DNA from: Levilactobacillus brevis ATCC 14869 = DSM 20054 | Lineage (GTDB): Bacteria > Bacillota > Bacilli > Lactobacillales > Lactobacillaceae | DNA length: 64,000 nucleotides | Assembly: GCF_001433855.1 (NCBI RefSeq) | Contig: NZ_AZCP01000005.1 | Location: 31,465 to 95,464 of the forward strand | Direction of reading: 5' to 3' | Part shown: positions 52,565 to 62,160 of the stretch, in pieces | How the letters are laid out: each line of letters opens with the position of its first letter | Numbering within the stretch: position 1 is the first letter of the stretch | Notes under the pieces: model-generated | Database searches by the model: none | Seen by the model: the letters and a program-made list of their open reading frames with translations, nothing else | Told to the model about the DNA's origin: nothing | Position numbers and translations under genes: made by a program

Positions 52565-53659
52565 ATGAAATTTGAGATTATTGTTAGCTTGTTTGCTACC
52601 ATGATTATCTCCGCGGTCCTAACCCCGTTTGTGCGCCGCTTTGCGTTTCAAATTGGTGCGGTGGATAAACCTAATCAGCGACGGGTCAACAAAGTACCGA
52701 TGCCAACGTTAGGTGGCCTAGCCATCTTCATTGCGTTTACATTTTCAACGATGTTTTTGTTACGCGATCAGATGCCCACACAGCAATTGTGGGGGTTGTT
52801 CGGCGGTGAATGTATAATTGTAGCTGAAGGCATGATTGATGATGTCTTTGAACTGTCACCAAAGCAAAAAATTTTGGGACAATTATTAGCCGCCTTAGAA
52901 GTCTATTTTGTTGCCGGCGTAAAGATGCGTTATTTAACGTTACCGTTCATCGGTGTTTGGCATTTTGGCTGGCTGGCGTTACCCATTACGTTGCTTTGGA
53001 TCGTGGCGATTGTGAACGCGATTAACCTCATTGATGGACTGGACGGTTTAGCGACCGGGGTTTCCATCATTGCGTTGACAACCACTGGTATTACTGGATT
53101 ATTTTTCTTGAACGTTGCCAATACATGGGTTGCCATTATGATCTTTGCTTTAGTGGCGGCAATGTTGGGCTTCTTACCTTATAACTTTTTCCCGGCACGC
53201 ATTTATTTGGGTGATACGGGGGCACAGTTTATCGGTTTCATGATTGCCTGTTTTTCGTTGTATGGGCTCAAGAACGTCACCTTTATTTCCGTGGTGATCC
53301 CAGTGATTATTTTGGGTGTGCCAATTACTGACACAGTTTATGCGATGATCCGGCGAATTTTGAATCGCCAGCCGATCTCACACGCAGACAAGCACCATTT
53401 GCATCACCGGCTCATGCAACTAGGGCTTACCCATCGACAAACGGTTTTGGTGATTTATGGGATTGCCTTAATTTTCTCGTTTATTTCGTTGCTATACCCG
53501 TTGTCGACCATCTGGGGGTCAGTCTTACTGACCATTGCGATTTTGGTTGGCCTAGAGCTTTTTGTGGAAGCAATCGGATTGGTTGGGTCTAATCGACAAC
53601 CGTTGTTGCATTGGATTAACCGCGTGGTACAGAAGTTAACCTCTAAAAATTCAGATTAA
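52565..53659 (+). CDS. tagO: Undecaprenyl-phosphate GlcNAc-1-phosphate transferase (TagO/WecA, MraY family)
   Basis: TagO begins wall teichoic acid or related polymer synthesis by loading GlcNAc-phosphate on undecaprenyl phosphate. The 364-residue product has about 11 membrane segments, DKPNQRRVNKVPMPTLGGLAIF at the start, the IDDVFELSPKQKILGQ motif, NLIDGLDGLATGVS (catalytic Asp) and the HADKHHLHHRLMQLG histidine loop. AAAGAGGA precedes the ATG. It supplies the substrate for LCP ligases such as the one at 0.4 kb (inference). Confidence 0.93.
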   Translation: MKFEIIVSLFATMIISAVLTPFVRRFAFQIGAVDKPNQRRVNKVPMPTLGGLAIFIAFTFSTMFLLRDQMPTQQLWGLFGGECIIVAEGMIDDVFELSPKQKILGQLLAALEVYFVAGVKMRYLTLPFIGVWHFGWLALPITLLWIVAIVNAINLIDGLDGLATGVSIIALTTTGITGLFFLNVANTWVAIMIFALVAAMLGFLPYNFFPARIYLGDTGAQFIGFMIACFSLYGLKNVTFISVVIPVIILGVPITDTVYAMIRRILNRQPISHADKHHLHHRLMQLGLTHRQTVLVIYGIALIFSFISLLYPLSTIWGSVLLTIAILVGLELFVEAIGLVGSNRQPLLHWINRVVQKLTSKNSD

Positions 53660-53662
53660 GCC

Positions 53663-53701
53663 AAAGAGGCGTCTCAGAAGTTACTTCTGGGGCGCCTCTT
53701 T
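53663..53701. terminator. Bidirectional terminator tagO/yigZ
   Basis: AAAGAGGCG-TCTCAGAAG pairs with CTTCTGGGG-CGCCTCTTT around a three-base loop, 18 paired positions with two G-U. Confidence 0.9.
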
Positions 53702-53712
53702 ATATCTGGATG

Positions 53713-54372
53713 TTAATCTACATGGCGACTAGCATTAACCTCAACCGGAACTTCATGGTAATCAATGTTGCCGAGTCGACTCGTTAACCGGTCACTTAAT
53801 AAATTCTGAATAGCGCCTTGAGTGGCACCGACGGCTGCCAAGTCGACGGCAATGGTCACGGTTACCGTGGTCGCATAATCGGTTCCTAAGACAGTAATGT
53901 TTTGCTCAGTGAGGTAGTGGCTCAGTCGATCATAATTCGCGTAGTCCACGGTTAAAATAAGGGCTTGCTGCCGGACCCGCTTAACCACACCGGTTGCTTC
54001 AATACCGGTTGAGGTGGCATTACTATAGGCCCGAATTAAACCACCGGCACCGAGCTTAATGCCACCAAAATAGCGGGTGACCACGGCAATCGTATTATGC
54101 AGGTGATTACGCTGCAGAACTGTTAAAATGGGAACACCAGCTGTTCCTGACGGTTCACCATTATCACTTTCCCGTTGAACATCATCGTGATCGCCTAGTA
54201 GGTAGGCCCAACAGTGGTGGGTTGCTTTAGGTTCCCGGGCGATGATTTGAGCGATGAATGCCTTTGCTTCTTCTTCGGTTGAAATCCGTCCTAGGTCAGC
54301 AATAAAGCGTGATTTTTTAATTTCTAACTCGTGCGTACCATTCGTCCGAATGGTTAGATAATCTGTTTCCAT
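53713..54372 (-). CDS. YigZ/IMPACT family protein
   Basis: The 219-residue product belongs to the UPF0029 (IMPACT) family, which in eukaryotes controls translation through GCN2; the bacterial role is unclear. The signature is GEPSGTAGVPILTVLQRNHLHNTIAVVTRYFGGIKLGAGGLIRAYSNA, and a DUF1949 ferredoxin-like domain follows. The ATG at 54372 is 11 bases after AAGGA; the ATG four codons earlier overlaps that site. It is divergent from comFA, with only 74 bases between. Confidence 0.9.
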   Translation of the reverse strand: METDYLTIRTNGTHELEIKKSRFIADLGRISTEEEAKAFIAQIIAREPKATHHCWAYLLGDHDDVQRESDNGEPSGTAGVPILTVLQRNHLHNTIAVVTRYFGGIKLGAGGLIRAYSNATSTGIEATGVVKRVRQQALILTVDYANYDRLSHYLTEQNITVLGTDYATTVTVTIAVDLAAVGATQGAIQNLLSDRLTSRLGNIDYHEVPVEVNASRHVD

Positions 54373-54446
54373 AATCAAAAACATCCTTAAAAATTATTAA
54401 CGGGGCGCTGCGGAGTTAACCATAACGACTTAAAGGAGGCCCCGAA

Positions 54447-55766
54447 ATGATAGAAGATGACGTGTTGTTTGGCCGGCAAGTGCCCTTGGAAGGGCCACCA
54501 CAGTTGCCGAACGTTGTTGCGCAACCGGCAATTAAAAGGGTGGGACAACGACAACAGTGTCAGCGGTGCTGGCAGTGGTTACGACCACAAGATCAATTAC
54601 CTAATGGCACATGGTATTGCCGTCAATGCTTACAAATGGGCCGGTTGACGTCACAACATAAATTATACACTATTTCAGAGCCCAACCGGTTTTCAATGTT
54701 AGCAAAATCACCACTAACTTGGTCGGGGCAATTAAGTGCGCAACAATGGACCGCCGCCCAAGACGTGATGACCCAGATGCGAGCACAGCACAATCATTTA
54801 TTATGGGCAGTGACTGGGGCAGGAAAGACGGAGATTGTTTATCCGGCGTTAGCATGGGCCTTGCAACGGGGATGGCGGGTGGCATGGGCATCGCCGCGGG
54901 TCGATGTCTGTTTGGAATTAGCACCACGATTACGTCAGGCCTTCCAAGCAATCACACAGACCGTTCTTTATGGTGATCAATTAGAGCCGTACCGCTATTG
55001 TCAGCTAACTATCTGCACGACGCATCAGCTATTACGGTTTAAAGCGGCGTTTGACTGGGTGATTGTTGATGAAGTGGATGCGTTTCCTTTAGCAATGAGC
55101 CCGTTACTACAAGAAGCCATTCAGCACGCGCAAAAGGCCTCAGGGAGTCATTTGTATTTAACAGCGACACCCGATGAACGCTTACAACGGCAAGTCGCGC
55201 GCCACCAATTGACAGTGACTTATGTACCTTTGCGGTATCACGGCCATTTGCTGCCCCAAATTCAGGTGCAAGTGACCTGGCAATGGCGTAGAAGACTGCA
55301 ACGACGTGGCTTACCAGCAGTGATTTTACGCCAGATTCAGCACTTTTTGACCGAACGACGGCCTTTTTTGATATTTGTGCCACATGTGGCAGATCTGGTG
55401 CTGGTCGAGCGGGCGTTAAAGTTGGCCGGAATTTCTGGTGGAGCTACCGTCCATGCTAGTGACCCTGAGCGCCAGGCCAAGGTGCAGGCAATGCGTGACC
55501 AACAGCTAACTTTTTTAGTGACTACCACTATTTTGGAACGGGGCGTGACTTTTCCCGGGATCGCGGTCCTGATTTTGGGTGGCGACGATCCAATCTTTTC
55601 CACTGCAGCGCTAGTGCAAATCGCCGGTCGTGTCGGGCGGAGCAGTCAGGACCCAACTGGTAGCGTTATTTGTTATTGTCAAACGCATACGCAAACTATC
55701 CGCGCGGCGCGGGGAATGATTGCGCGTCTCAACTGGCAAGGTAAACGTCAGGGAGGGCAACCATGA
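54447..55766 (+). CDS. comFA: Competence helicase ComFA
   Basis: ComFA is a DEAD-box-like ATPase that drives uptake of transforming DNA across the membrane. The 439-residue product has a four-cysteine zinc finger (CQRCW ... CRQC, about 32-60), Walker A AVTGAGKTE near residue 127, DEVD (VIVDEVDAFP), a helicase C-domain with LVTTTILERGVTFPG and the motif VI QIAGRVGRSSQDP. All motifs are intact, so the gene looks functional. AAAGGAGG precedes the ATG. It overlaps comFC by four bases. Confidence 0.93.
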   Translation: MIEDDVLFGRQVPLEGPPQLPNVVAQPAIKRVGQRQQCQRCWQWLRPQDQLPNGTWYCRQCLQMGRLTSQHKLYTISEPNRFSMLAKSPLTWSGQLSAQQWTAAQDVMTQMRAQHNHLLWAVTGAGKTEIVYPALAWALQRGWRVAWASPRVDVCLELAPRLRQAFQAITQTVLYGDQLEPYRYCQLTICTTHQLLRFKAAFDWVIVDEVDAFPLAMSPLLQEAIQHAQKASGSHLYLTATPDERLQRQVARHQLTVTYVPLRYHGHLLPQIQVQVTWQWRRRLQRRGLPAVILRQIQHFLTERRPFLIFVPHVADLVLVERALKLAGISGGATVHASDPERQAKVQAMRDQQLTFLVTTTILERGVTFPGIAVLILGGDDPIFSTAALVQIAGRVGRSSQDPTGSVICYCQTHTQTIRAARGMIARLNWQGKRQGGQP

Positions 55767-56437
55767 CGGTCTGTGTTTGGTGTCAGCGTCCCTTGAAGAC
55801 GTCCCTGACGTTGGCTCAGTTTTGGCGCTGGGGCCCGGTAACCCCACCCGACATCTGTGCTCCTTGTCAGAAGCGCTTAACGCCAATCGGTGATCAGCAC
55901 TGTCCTCAGTGTGGGCGCCAACAGATGACTTGTCAGTTGTGTCAGGATTGCCAACGCTGGGATCAGCCGTTGGTCAATCGGGCACTATACTGTTATGATG
56001 CTGAGATGAAAGCCTACATGCAGCAGTATAAATTTCAAGGCGACTATGCACTGCGACGGGTGCTACAACGGGCGTTAGCGACGGCGTTAACCCAATTAAC
56101 CTATGATATATTGGTACCTATTCCGATTGCTCAATCGACTTGGCAGTCGCGGGGATTCAATCAGGTGACGGGCTGGTTGACCGGTCAAGCCTACTACCAG
56201 GTCCTACAAGTGATTGACCAAGATAAAGCGACGCCACAGTCGGCCAAAAATCGAACGCAACGCTTATTAACTCCCCAGCCCTTCACCTTAGCGTCACAGG
56301 CGAAAGACCTGTGTCACGGCCAGCGGGTTTTGTTGTTGGATGATGTGTATACCACAGGAAGAACGTTGCGGCATGCCGCAACGCAAATTAATTTGACCGG
56401 GGCGAAAGCGGTTACTAGCTTGACCTTAGCCCGTTAG
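55763..56437 (+). CDS. comFC: ComF family protein (ComFC, phosphoribosyltransferase-like)
   Basis: ComFC assists transforming DNA uptake and is a type I PRTase homologue. The 224-residue product has an N-terminal four-cysteine zinc site (CVWC ... CAPC, CPQCGRQQMTCQLC) and the PRPP-binding motif VLLLDDVYTTGRTLRHAA near the end. Its ATG overlaps the comFA stop codon (ATGA), so translation is coupled. Confidence 0.93.
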   Translation: MTVCVWCQRPLKTSLTLAQFWRWGPVTPPDICAPCQKRLTPIGDQHCPQCGRQQMTCQLCQDCQRWDQPLVNRALYCYDAEMKAYMQQYKFQGDYALRRVLQRALATALTQLTYDILVPIPIAQSTWQSRGFNQVTGWLTGQAYYQVLQVIDQDKATPQSAKNRTQRLLTPQPFTLASQAKDLCHGQRVLLLDDVYTTGRTLRHAATQINLTGAKAVTSLTLAR

Positions 56438-56461
56438 AGCGGAAAAAAATAATTAGATTAA

Positions 56462-56490
56462 TTGTGTCTGGTCACGCTTTCTATTATAAT
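56462..56490 (+). promoter_or_regulatory. Promoter of hpf
   Basis: TTGTGT (56462-56467), a 17-base spacer and TATAAT (56485-56490) lie 84 bases before the hpf start. The leader then contains two hairpins: 56504-56532 (TTAGAAG/CTTCTAA) and a CCGAGA palindrome at 56541-56554. Confidence 0.85.
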
Positions 56491-56573
56491 AATAGTAAGC
56501 AAAGCATATTAGAAGAGTGGTCCTTCTAATGCTAAGCAAGCCGAGAGATCTCGGTTGAAGGGAGAGAAGTTTT

Positions 56574-57134
56574 ATGCTCACATTTAATATTCGTGGAGAA
56601 AACATCGAAGTTACTGACGCAATCCGGGATTACGTTGAAAAACGGATCAGCAAGTTGGAGAAATATTTCGACAACAATGTTGAGGCAATTGCGCACATCA
56701 ACCTGAAGGTCTACCAAAATAAGACGGCGAAGGTTGAAGTAACAATCCCACTCCCATACTTGACATTACGGGCAGAGGAGACCTCTCCTGACTTATATGC
56801 AAGTGTTGATTTGGTTACGGACAAGTTGGAACGTCAAATTCGCAAGTACAAGACCAAAGTCAACCGTAAGTCACGGGAGAAGGGTTACAAGAATCTTGAC
56901 TTCTCAACAGAAACTTCCGAAAGTGATAAGCCGGCTGAAGGTAGCGAGTTAGAAGTTGTCCGGACTAAGCGGGTTTCATTGAAGCCAATGGATACTGAAG
57001 AAGCTGTTTTACAAATGGACATGTTGGGTCACGACTTCTTCATCTATGAAGATGCCGAGTCTGACGGAATCAGTATCGTTTACCGTCGTAATGATGGTCG
57101 GTATGGCTTAATTGAAGCTGACGACGCTGAATAA
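56574..57134 (+). CDS. hpf: Ribosome hibernation promoting factor, long form
   Basis: HPF dimerises idle 70S ribosomes into 100S particles. The 186-residue product has the N-terminal S30AE domain (LTFNIRGENIEVTDAIRDYVEKRISKLEKYFDN), a Ser/Glu-rich linker (about 105-125) and the C-terminal dimerisation domain (VRTKRVSLKPMDTEEAVLQMDMLGHDFFIYEDAESDGISIVYRRNDGRYGLIEA). This is the long Firmicute form. It precedes secA as in Bacillus. Confidence 0.96.
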   Translation: MLTFNIRGENIEVTDAIRDYVEKRISKLEKYFDNNVEAIAHINLKVYQNKTAKVEVTIPLPYLTLRAEETSPDLYASVDLVTDKLERQIRKYKTKVNRKSREKGYKNLDFSTETSESDKPAEGSELEVVRTKRVSLKPMDTEEAVLQMDMLGHDFFIYEDAESDGISIVYRRNDGRYGLIEADDAE

Positions 57135-57151
57135 GTAAAATCAGTTTACGA

Positions 57152-57179
57152 AGCATCGCGTTTACGCGGTGCTTTTTTT
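57152..57179 (+). terminator. Intrinsic terminator of hpf
   Basis: AGCATCGCG (57152-57160) pairs with CGCGGTGCT (57165-57173, one G-U) around TTTA and is followed by seven Ts. Confidence 0.92.
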
Positions 57180-57335
57180 GTCGATTTATGGCGGAAGAAA
57201 GCGGTTTAACGGGGGCGGTCGTGGGGGAATTGTTTCATCTTGGCCCGGATAGTGGTAGAATGTAGGTTGATTTATTGCAAATAAATGGGTAACTTTAAAT
57301 AGACTTATTTTAAAAGTACTGAAGGGAATTCTCAC

Positions 57336-59699
57336 ATGCCAAATATTTTGAAACGATGGGTCGAAAGTGATCGCCGAACTTTACGACGCCTCAGTAATTT
57401 AGCGGATAAAGTCGGCGCCTATGCGGACGACTACGCACAACTTTCAGATGATGATCTGAAAGCAAAAACGCCTGAGTTTAAGCAGCGTTACCAAGACGGC
57501 GAAACGTTGGACGACCTGCTTCCTGAAGCCTTTGCGGCTATTCGTGAAGGTGCTAAGCGGGTGCTTGGCTTGTATCCTTTCCATGTGCAAATCATGGGGG
57601 GCATCGTGCTGCACGAAGGTAACATTGCTGAAATGAAAACCGGTGAAGGAAAAACCTTGACGGCCACGATGCCCGTTTACCTGAACGCCTTAGCAGGCAA
57701 AGGGGTGCACGTGGTAACGGTTAACGAATACCTGTCTGCACGGGATGCTACTGAAATGGGTGAGCTCTATAATTGGATGGGGTTAACGGTTGGATTGAAC
57801 TCAGCCGAAAAATCACCAGAAGAAAAGCGAGAAGCTTACCAAGCAGATATTACTTACTCCACCAACGGTGAAATTGGGTTTGATTATCTGCGGGATAACA
57901 TGGTGGTCTACAAAGAAGATATGGTGCAACGGCCATTGAACTTTGCGATTGTCGATGAAGTGGACTCCATCTTGATTGATGAAGCGCGGACACCATTGAT
58001 TATTTCTGGTCAATCCGAAGGGACAAGTGCGCTTTATCGGCGTGTTGACCGGTTTGCTAAGACGTTACATGAAAAAGATGACTTTAAAATCGATTTGGAA
58101 TCTAAGACGGTGGCGTTGACGGATACCGGGATCGAAAAGGCTGAAAAGTACTTCAACTTGAAGAACTTGTACGATACGGACAACACGGCTTTGACCCACC
58201 ATATGGACCAAGCGTTGCGGGCAAACTTTATCATGCTACGTGACAAGGATTACGTGGTTCAAGATGGTGAAGTCTTGATCGTTGACTCCTTTACGGGTCG
58301 GGTAATGGATGGTCGGCGTTATTCTGATGGCCTGCACCAAGCGATTGAGGCTAAGGAAGGCGTCGAGATTCAAGAAGAAACCAAGACGATGGCTAACATC
58401 ACGTATCAAAACTTGTTCCGGATGTACAAGAAACTTTCTGGGATGACCGGGACGGCTAAGACCGAAGCGGAAGAATTCCGAGAAATTTATAACATGGAAG
58501 TTGTTTCCGTGCCAACGAACAAGCCAGTTGTCCGGGTCGATGAACCGGATTTGCTGTACCCAACATTGGAATCGAAATTTAACGCCGTTGTTAAGGAAAT
58601 CAAGGACCTACACGAAAAGGGTCAACCGATGTTAATCGGGACCGTGGCCGTAGAAACGTCTGAGTATTTGTCACAACGGTTGGATGAAGAAAACATTCCG
58701 CACGTGGTCTTGAACGCGAAGAACCATGCGAAGGAAGCCGACATCATCCAAAATGCCGGTCAACGTGGAGCTGTCACCATTGCCACCAACATGGCTGGTC
58801 GGGGAACTGATATTAAATTGGGACCGGGCGTCGTGGAAATCGGTGGACTGGCCGTCATTGGGACGGAACGTCATGAGTCACGGCGGATTGATAACCAGCT
58901 TCGAGGCCGTTCAGGTCGGCAAGGTGATCCTGGTATGACGCAATTCTACCTGTCCTTGGAAGATGATTTGATGCGGCGATTTGGTTCTGACCGGGTCAAG
59001 GGCTTCTTGGAACGGATGAACGTTGATGGCGAAGATGCTGTCATTCGGAGTCGGATGATCACTAAGCAAGTTGAATCAGCGCAAAAGCGGGTTGAAGGGA
59101 ATAACTATGATTCCCGGAAGAACGTGTTGCAATATGATGATGTTATGCGCCAACAACGGGATGTCATGTATGGTGAACGTAACCAAGTCATCAATCAGGA
59201 TAAGTCACTGAAGTGGGTATTAATGCCAATGATTAAACGGACCGTTGATCGGGTCGTTAGTCTGCATACGCAAGGTGAACAAAGTGATTGGGATTTGGAT
59301 ACACTCTTAGACTTCGGTATTTCTGCAATGGTTTCACCAGATAAGATTAGTTTGGATGATCTGAAGAACAAATCAGCCGACGAAATTAAGGCCTTCTTTA
59401 TGGAACTGGCAGAAGACGTGTACGCAGAAAAGCAAAAACAACTTTATGATCCAGCACAAATGCTTGAATTTGAAAAAGTGGTGTTACTGCGGGTGGTTGA
59501 TTCGCACTGGACTGATCACATCGATGCGATGGATCAATTACGGCAATCAATTGGTCTGCGGGGTTATGGTCAGTTGAATCCATTGGTTGAATACCAACAG
59601 GATGGGTTCCGGATGTTTGAAGAAATGATTTCAGATATCGACTATGATGCAACGCGCTTGTTCATGAAGTCTGAAATTCGACAGAATATTACCCGTTAA
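57336..59699 (+). CDS. secA: Preprotein translocase ATPase SecA
   Basis: SecA pushes secretory proteins through SecYEG. The 787-residue product has the N-terminal motor helix, [35 protein letters not shown] (Walker A), [35 protein letters not shown], the [18 protein letters not shown] motif VI, and the helical scaffold/wing region. It ends at SEIRQNITR and lacks the C-terminal zinc-binding SecB tail, common in lactobacilli. AAGGGA precedes the ATG. Confidence 0.97.
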   Translation: MPNILKRWVESDRRTLRRLSNLADKVGAYADDYAQLSDDDLKAKTPEFKQRYQDGETLDDLLPEAFAAIREGAKRVLGLYPFHVQIMGGIVLHEGNIAEMKTGEGKTLTATMPVYLNALAGKGVHVVTVNEYLSARDATEMGELYNWMGLTVGLNSAEKSPEEKREAYQADITYSTNGEIGFDYLRDNMVVYKEDMVQRPLNFAIVDEVDSILIDEARTPLIISGQSEGTSALYRRVDRFAKTLHEKDDFKIDLESKTVALTDTGIEKAEKYFNLKNLYDTDNTALTHHMDQALRANFIMLRDKDYVVQDGEVLIVDSFTGRVMDGRRYSDGLHQAIEAKEGVEIQEETKTMANITYQNLFRMYKKLSGMTGTAKTEAEEFREIYNMEVVSVPTNKPVVRVDEPDLLYPTLESKFNAVVKEIKDLHEKGQPMLIGTVAVETSEYLSQRLDEENIPHVVLNAKNHAKEADIIQNAGQRGAVTIATNMAGRGTDIKLGPGVVEIGGLAVIGTERHESRRIDNQLRGRSGRQGDPGMTQFYLSLEDDLMRRFGSDRVKGFLERMNVDGEDAVIRSRMITKQVESAQKRVEGNNYDSRKNVLQYDDVMRQQRDVMYGERNQVINQDKSLKWVLMPMIKRTVDRVVSLHTQGEQSDWDLDTLLDFGISAMVSPDKISLDDLKNKSADEIKAFFMELAEDVYAEKQKQLYDPAQMLEFEKVVLLRVVDSHWTDHIDAMDQLRQSIGLRGYGQLNPLVEYQQDGFRMFEEMISDIDYDATRLFMKSEIRQNITR

Positions 59700-59772
59700 A
59701 CGGGCGACGAACGAGGCGGGAAGTTTTCCGACCTCGTTTTGTCTTTAAAATAACACAAAAAAGGAGCCCAAC

Positions 59773-60892
59773 ATGATGGAATTAAGTGATGCTAAACGTG
59801 AACTAACCGCCATGCAAGAACAACTAACCGGCTTTAGGGGGTCACTTTGACTTTGATGCCTTGAATGAAAGTATCAGCGTCAATGAAGGCCAAATGGCCC
59901 AACCAGATTTTTGGGATGATGCCCAGGCGGCTCAGCGTTTAATCGATGAGACCAACGAGATGAAGAAAAAAGTCGACGAGTTTCAGCGGTTGGTCACGCA
60001 GGTTGAAAATCTGATGGTAGCCCTAGAGCTATTACAAGAGGAACCGGATGCAGAGATGCAGGCGGAGTTTGAAACTGATTTTGCCACTGCCCAGGCGGCT
60101 TTGCGGCAATACCGGTTGAACTTATTATTGAATCAAAAATATGACCATAACAATGCACTGTTGGAAATTCACCCGGGAGCTGGGGGCACGGAATCCCAAG
60201 ATTGGGGTGACATGTTGCTACGAATGTATACTCGTTGGGCAGAACAACATGACTTTAAAGTAACCGTGCTGGACTATCAGCCGGGGGATGTTGCTGGGTT
60301 GAGTAGTGTGACCTTAGCAATTGCTGGTCGTAATGCCTATGGCTATTTACGTTCTGAGAAGGGGGTCCACCGACTCGTCCGAATCTCGCCGTTTGATTCG
60401 GCGGGACGACGGCACACGTCATTTGCGTCCGTTGATGTCTTACCAGAACTGGATGATTCAGTGGACATTGATATTAATCCTGCCGAATTGAAGGTCGATG
60501 TTTACCGGGCTTCTGGTGCTGGTGGTCAACATGTTAACAAGACCTCTTCAGCGGTGCGGATTACCCATATTCCAACGGGAATTGTGACACAGAGTCAAGC
60601 GCAACGGTCACAATTACAAAACCGCCAAACCGCCTTGGCTATGTTACGCGCTAAGCTGTATGAACGCGCGGAGGAAAAGAAGGCACAAGAAAAGGCGGCT
60701 TTAGAAGGTGACCAAATGGAAATCGGTTGGGGCTCACAGATTCGCTCCTACGTATTCCACCCATATACCATGGTTAAAGATCACCGAACCAATTACGAAA
60801 CGGGTAATGGACAAGCTGTGATGGATGGCGATCTGGACCCATTCATTGATGCTTTCTTGCAATGGCAACTGAGTCAAAAAAATCCAGACTAA
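59773..60892 (+). CDS. prfB: Peptide chain release factor 2 with programmed +1 frameshift
   Basis: RF2 ends translation at UGA and UAA. The first 25 codons (from ATG 59773) read MMELSDAKRELTAMQEQLTGFRGSL and then meet TGA at 59848-59850. The frameshift site AGGGGG-TCA-CTT-TGA-C is complete: an internal Shine-Dalgarno sequence three bases before CTT. Ribosomes slip +1 on CTT and continue at 59849 as DFDALNESISVNEGQMAQPDFWDD, giving 372 residues. The rest has SPFDSAGRRHTSF (tripeptide anticodon region) and the catalytic GGQ in ASGAGGQHVNKTSSAVR. AAGGAG precedes the start. Confidence 0.96.
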
Positions 60893-60917
60893 AACCATCT
60901 TGCAATCGAACGGTTAG

Positions 60918-60951
60918 ACGGGTAACGCGAATGTCGTGTTACCCGTTTTTA
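60918..60951 (+). terminator. Intrinsic terminator of secA-prfB
   Basis: ACGGGTAAC (60918-60926) pairs with GTTACCCGT (60938-60946) and is followed by five Ts. Confidence 0.92.
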
Positions 60952-60956
60952 TTTCA

Positions 60957-60965
60957 TGCTATACT
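60957..60965 (+). promoter_or_regulatory. Extended -10 promoter of the MinJ-like gene
   Basis: TG-C-TATACT lies directly after the prfB terminator, 36 bases before the start codon. Confidence 0.6.
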
Positions 60966-61001
60966 GGGGACAGCAATTTTTTCAGGAAAGGTGTCGATTT
61001 C

Positions 61002-62156
61002 ATGCGGACTTTGATTGCATGTGGAAGCTTTTTATTGCAACCGCTGGTTTGGTTAGCTATTTTACGGGTTTGGCTGGCCAGTCGAGCACGAATCACAACA
61101 GAACGGCGAAATTTTGGAAGTGCAGTGTATAGCGATCATTACGAGTTACGGCATATGCTGACGCAGGGACTGCTTTTAGGCCTTGGCTTGTCAGTGATTA
61201 ATTTATTAATTGGGTTCAGCCTACCAGTGATCTGGATCTTAGCATATGAGGGTTTAGCAATTCTGACGTTAATTTTATTACCAACAACGATTCTGCCATT
61301 GACCTTGATTGCCGGGGCCACCTTAATCACGCTTTTGGGGGGAACTTACATAACGCCAAAACCGGATCTGAGTGCATGGGGATTGCGATGGGCCACCGTA
61401 CCCGTCCAAAATTACTTCTGGCTAGCCTTGGCTTTCTTTTTGTTGATGGGCCATTGGATCACTCATTATGGCGGGCGGTTCACCAGTCCCAAGATTTATG
61501 CGAAGCAACGGGGCAAACAAATCGCCGGTTATCCGTGGCGTGAACTACTAGTATTACCAATGGTGACGCTGGTTCCCGGCGATTGGATCACCAGTCACTG
61601 GGCATTTTGGCCGGTCTTTTCCTGGCAAGGTCACCAATTTGCCATTCTCGTGTTACCCCTAATCTTGGGACTAAGATTTACCGTCTTTCGTCAAGCACCG
61701 CAGCAGGTCTATCACGCTTTAGGCCGCCGATTAATTTGGTTAGCTTTAGCGGCAATCATCGGGATCGGATGGAGCTATTGGCGACCTCAGGATGCGGTTT
61801 GGGGCATAATAATTCTATTAGTTGGTTATGTGGCTGTGTTATGGCAAGCTAAACGCTATGATGCCCGTCAGCCCTTCTGGTATTCTCAAGTGGATGATGG
61901 GGTGCGCGTTTTAGCTATTCGGCCACGGACGCCAGCCGTAAAATTAGATTTAGAGCCAGGGGATATTATTTTGGAATGTAATCATCAACCAGTGGTGAGT
62001 GAAACAAGCTTTTATGAGGCATTACTAGCGAATCCGGCTTATTGTCATTTGAGAGTTCGCAACATGGCTGGTGAATTGAAGATGACCGAAACTGCTATTT
62101 ATTCTGGCGCACCACACGAAATTGGCATTGTCCTATTCAGAGATCAGGAGGGGTAA
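61002..62156 (+). CDS. Polytopic PDZ-domain membrane protein, MinJ-like
   Basis: The 384-residue protein has about eight membrane segments (to about residue 290) and a C-terminal PDZ domain (VDDGVRVLAIRPRTPAVKLDLEPGDIILECNHQPVVSETSFYEALLANPAYCHLRVRNMAGE). This is the layout of Bacillus MinJ, which bridges DivIVA and the MinCD division inhibitor and whose gene lies in the hpf-secA-prfB-ftsEX region. The identification rests on architecture and synteny rather than on motif identity. ATG 61002 follows AGGAAAGGTG. ftsE and ftsX, usually next to prfB, are absent here. It ends four bases before phoP. Confidence 0.7.
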   Translation: MRTLIACGSFLLQPLVWLAILRVWLASRARITTERRNFGSAVYSDHYELRHMLTQGLLLGLGLSVINLLIGFSLPVIWILAYEGLAILTLILLPTTILPLTLIAGATLITLLGGTYITPKPDLSAWGLRWATVPVQNYFWLALAFFLLMGHWITHYGGRFTSPKIYAKQRGKQIAGYPWRELLVLPMVTLVPGDWITSHWAFWPVFSWQGHQFAILVLPLILGLRFTVFRQAPQQVYHALGRRLIWLALAAIIGIGWSYWRPQDAVWGIIILLVGYVAVLWQAKRYDARQPFWYSQVDDGVRVLAIRPRTPAVKLDLEPGDIILECNHQPVVSETSFYEALLANPAYCHLRVRNMAGELKMTETAIYSGAPHEIGIVLFRDQEG

Positions 62157-62160
62157 AACT

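Noticed and set aside
54373..54446. Streptococcal-type cin-box (TACGAATA) in front of comFA
   Set aside because: The 74-base gap has ATAACGACT but no convincing match, and the SigH recognition sequence for this genus cannot be derived from one site.
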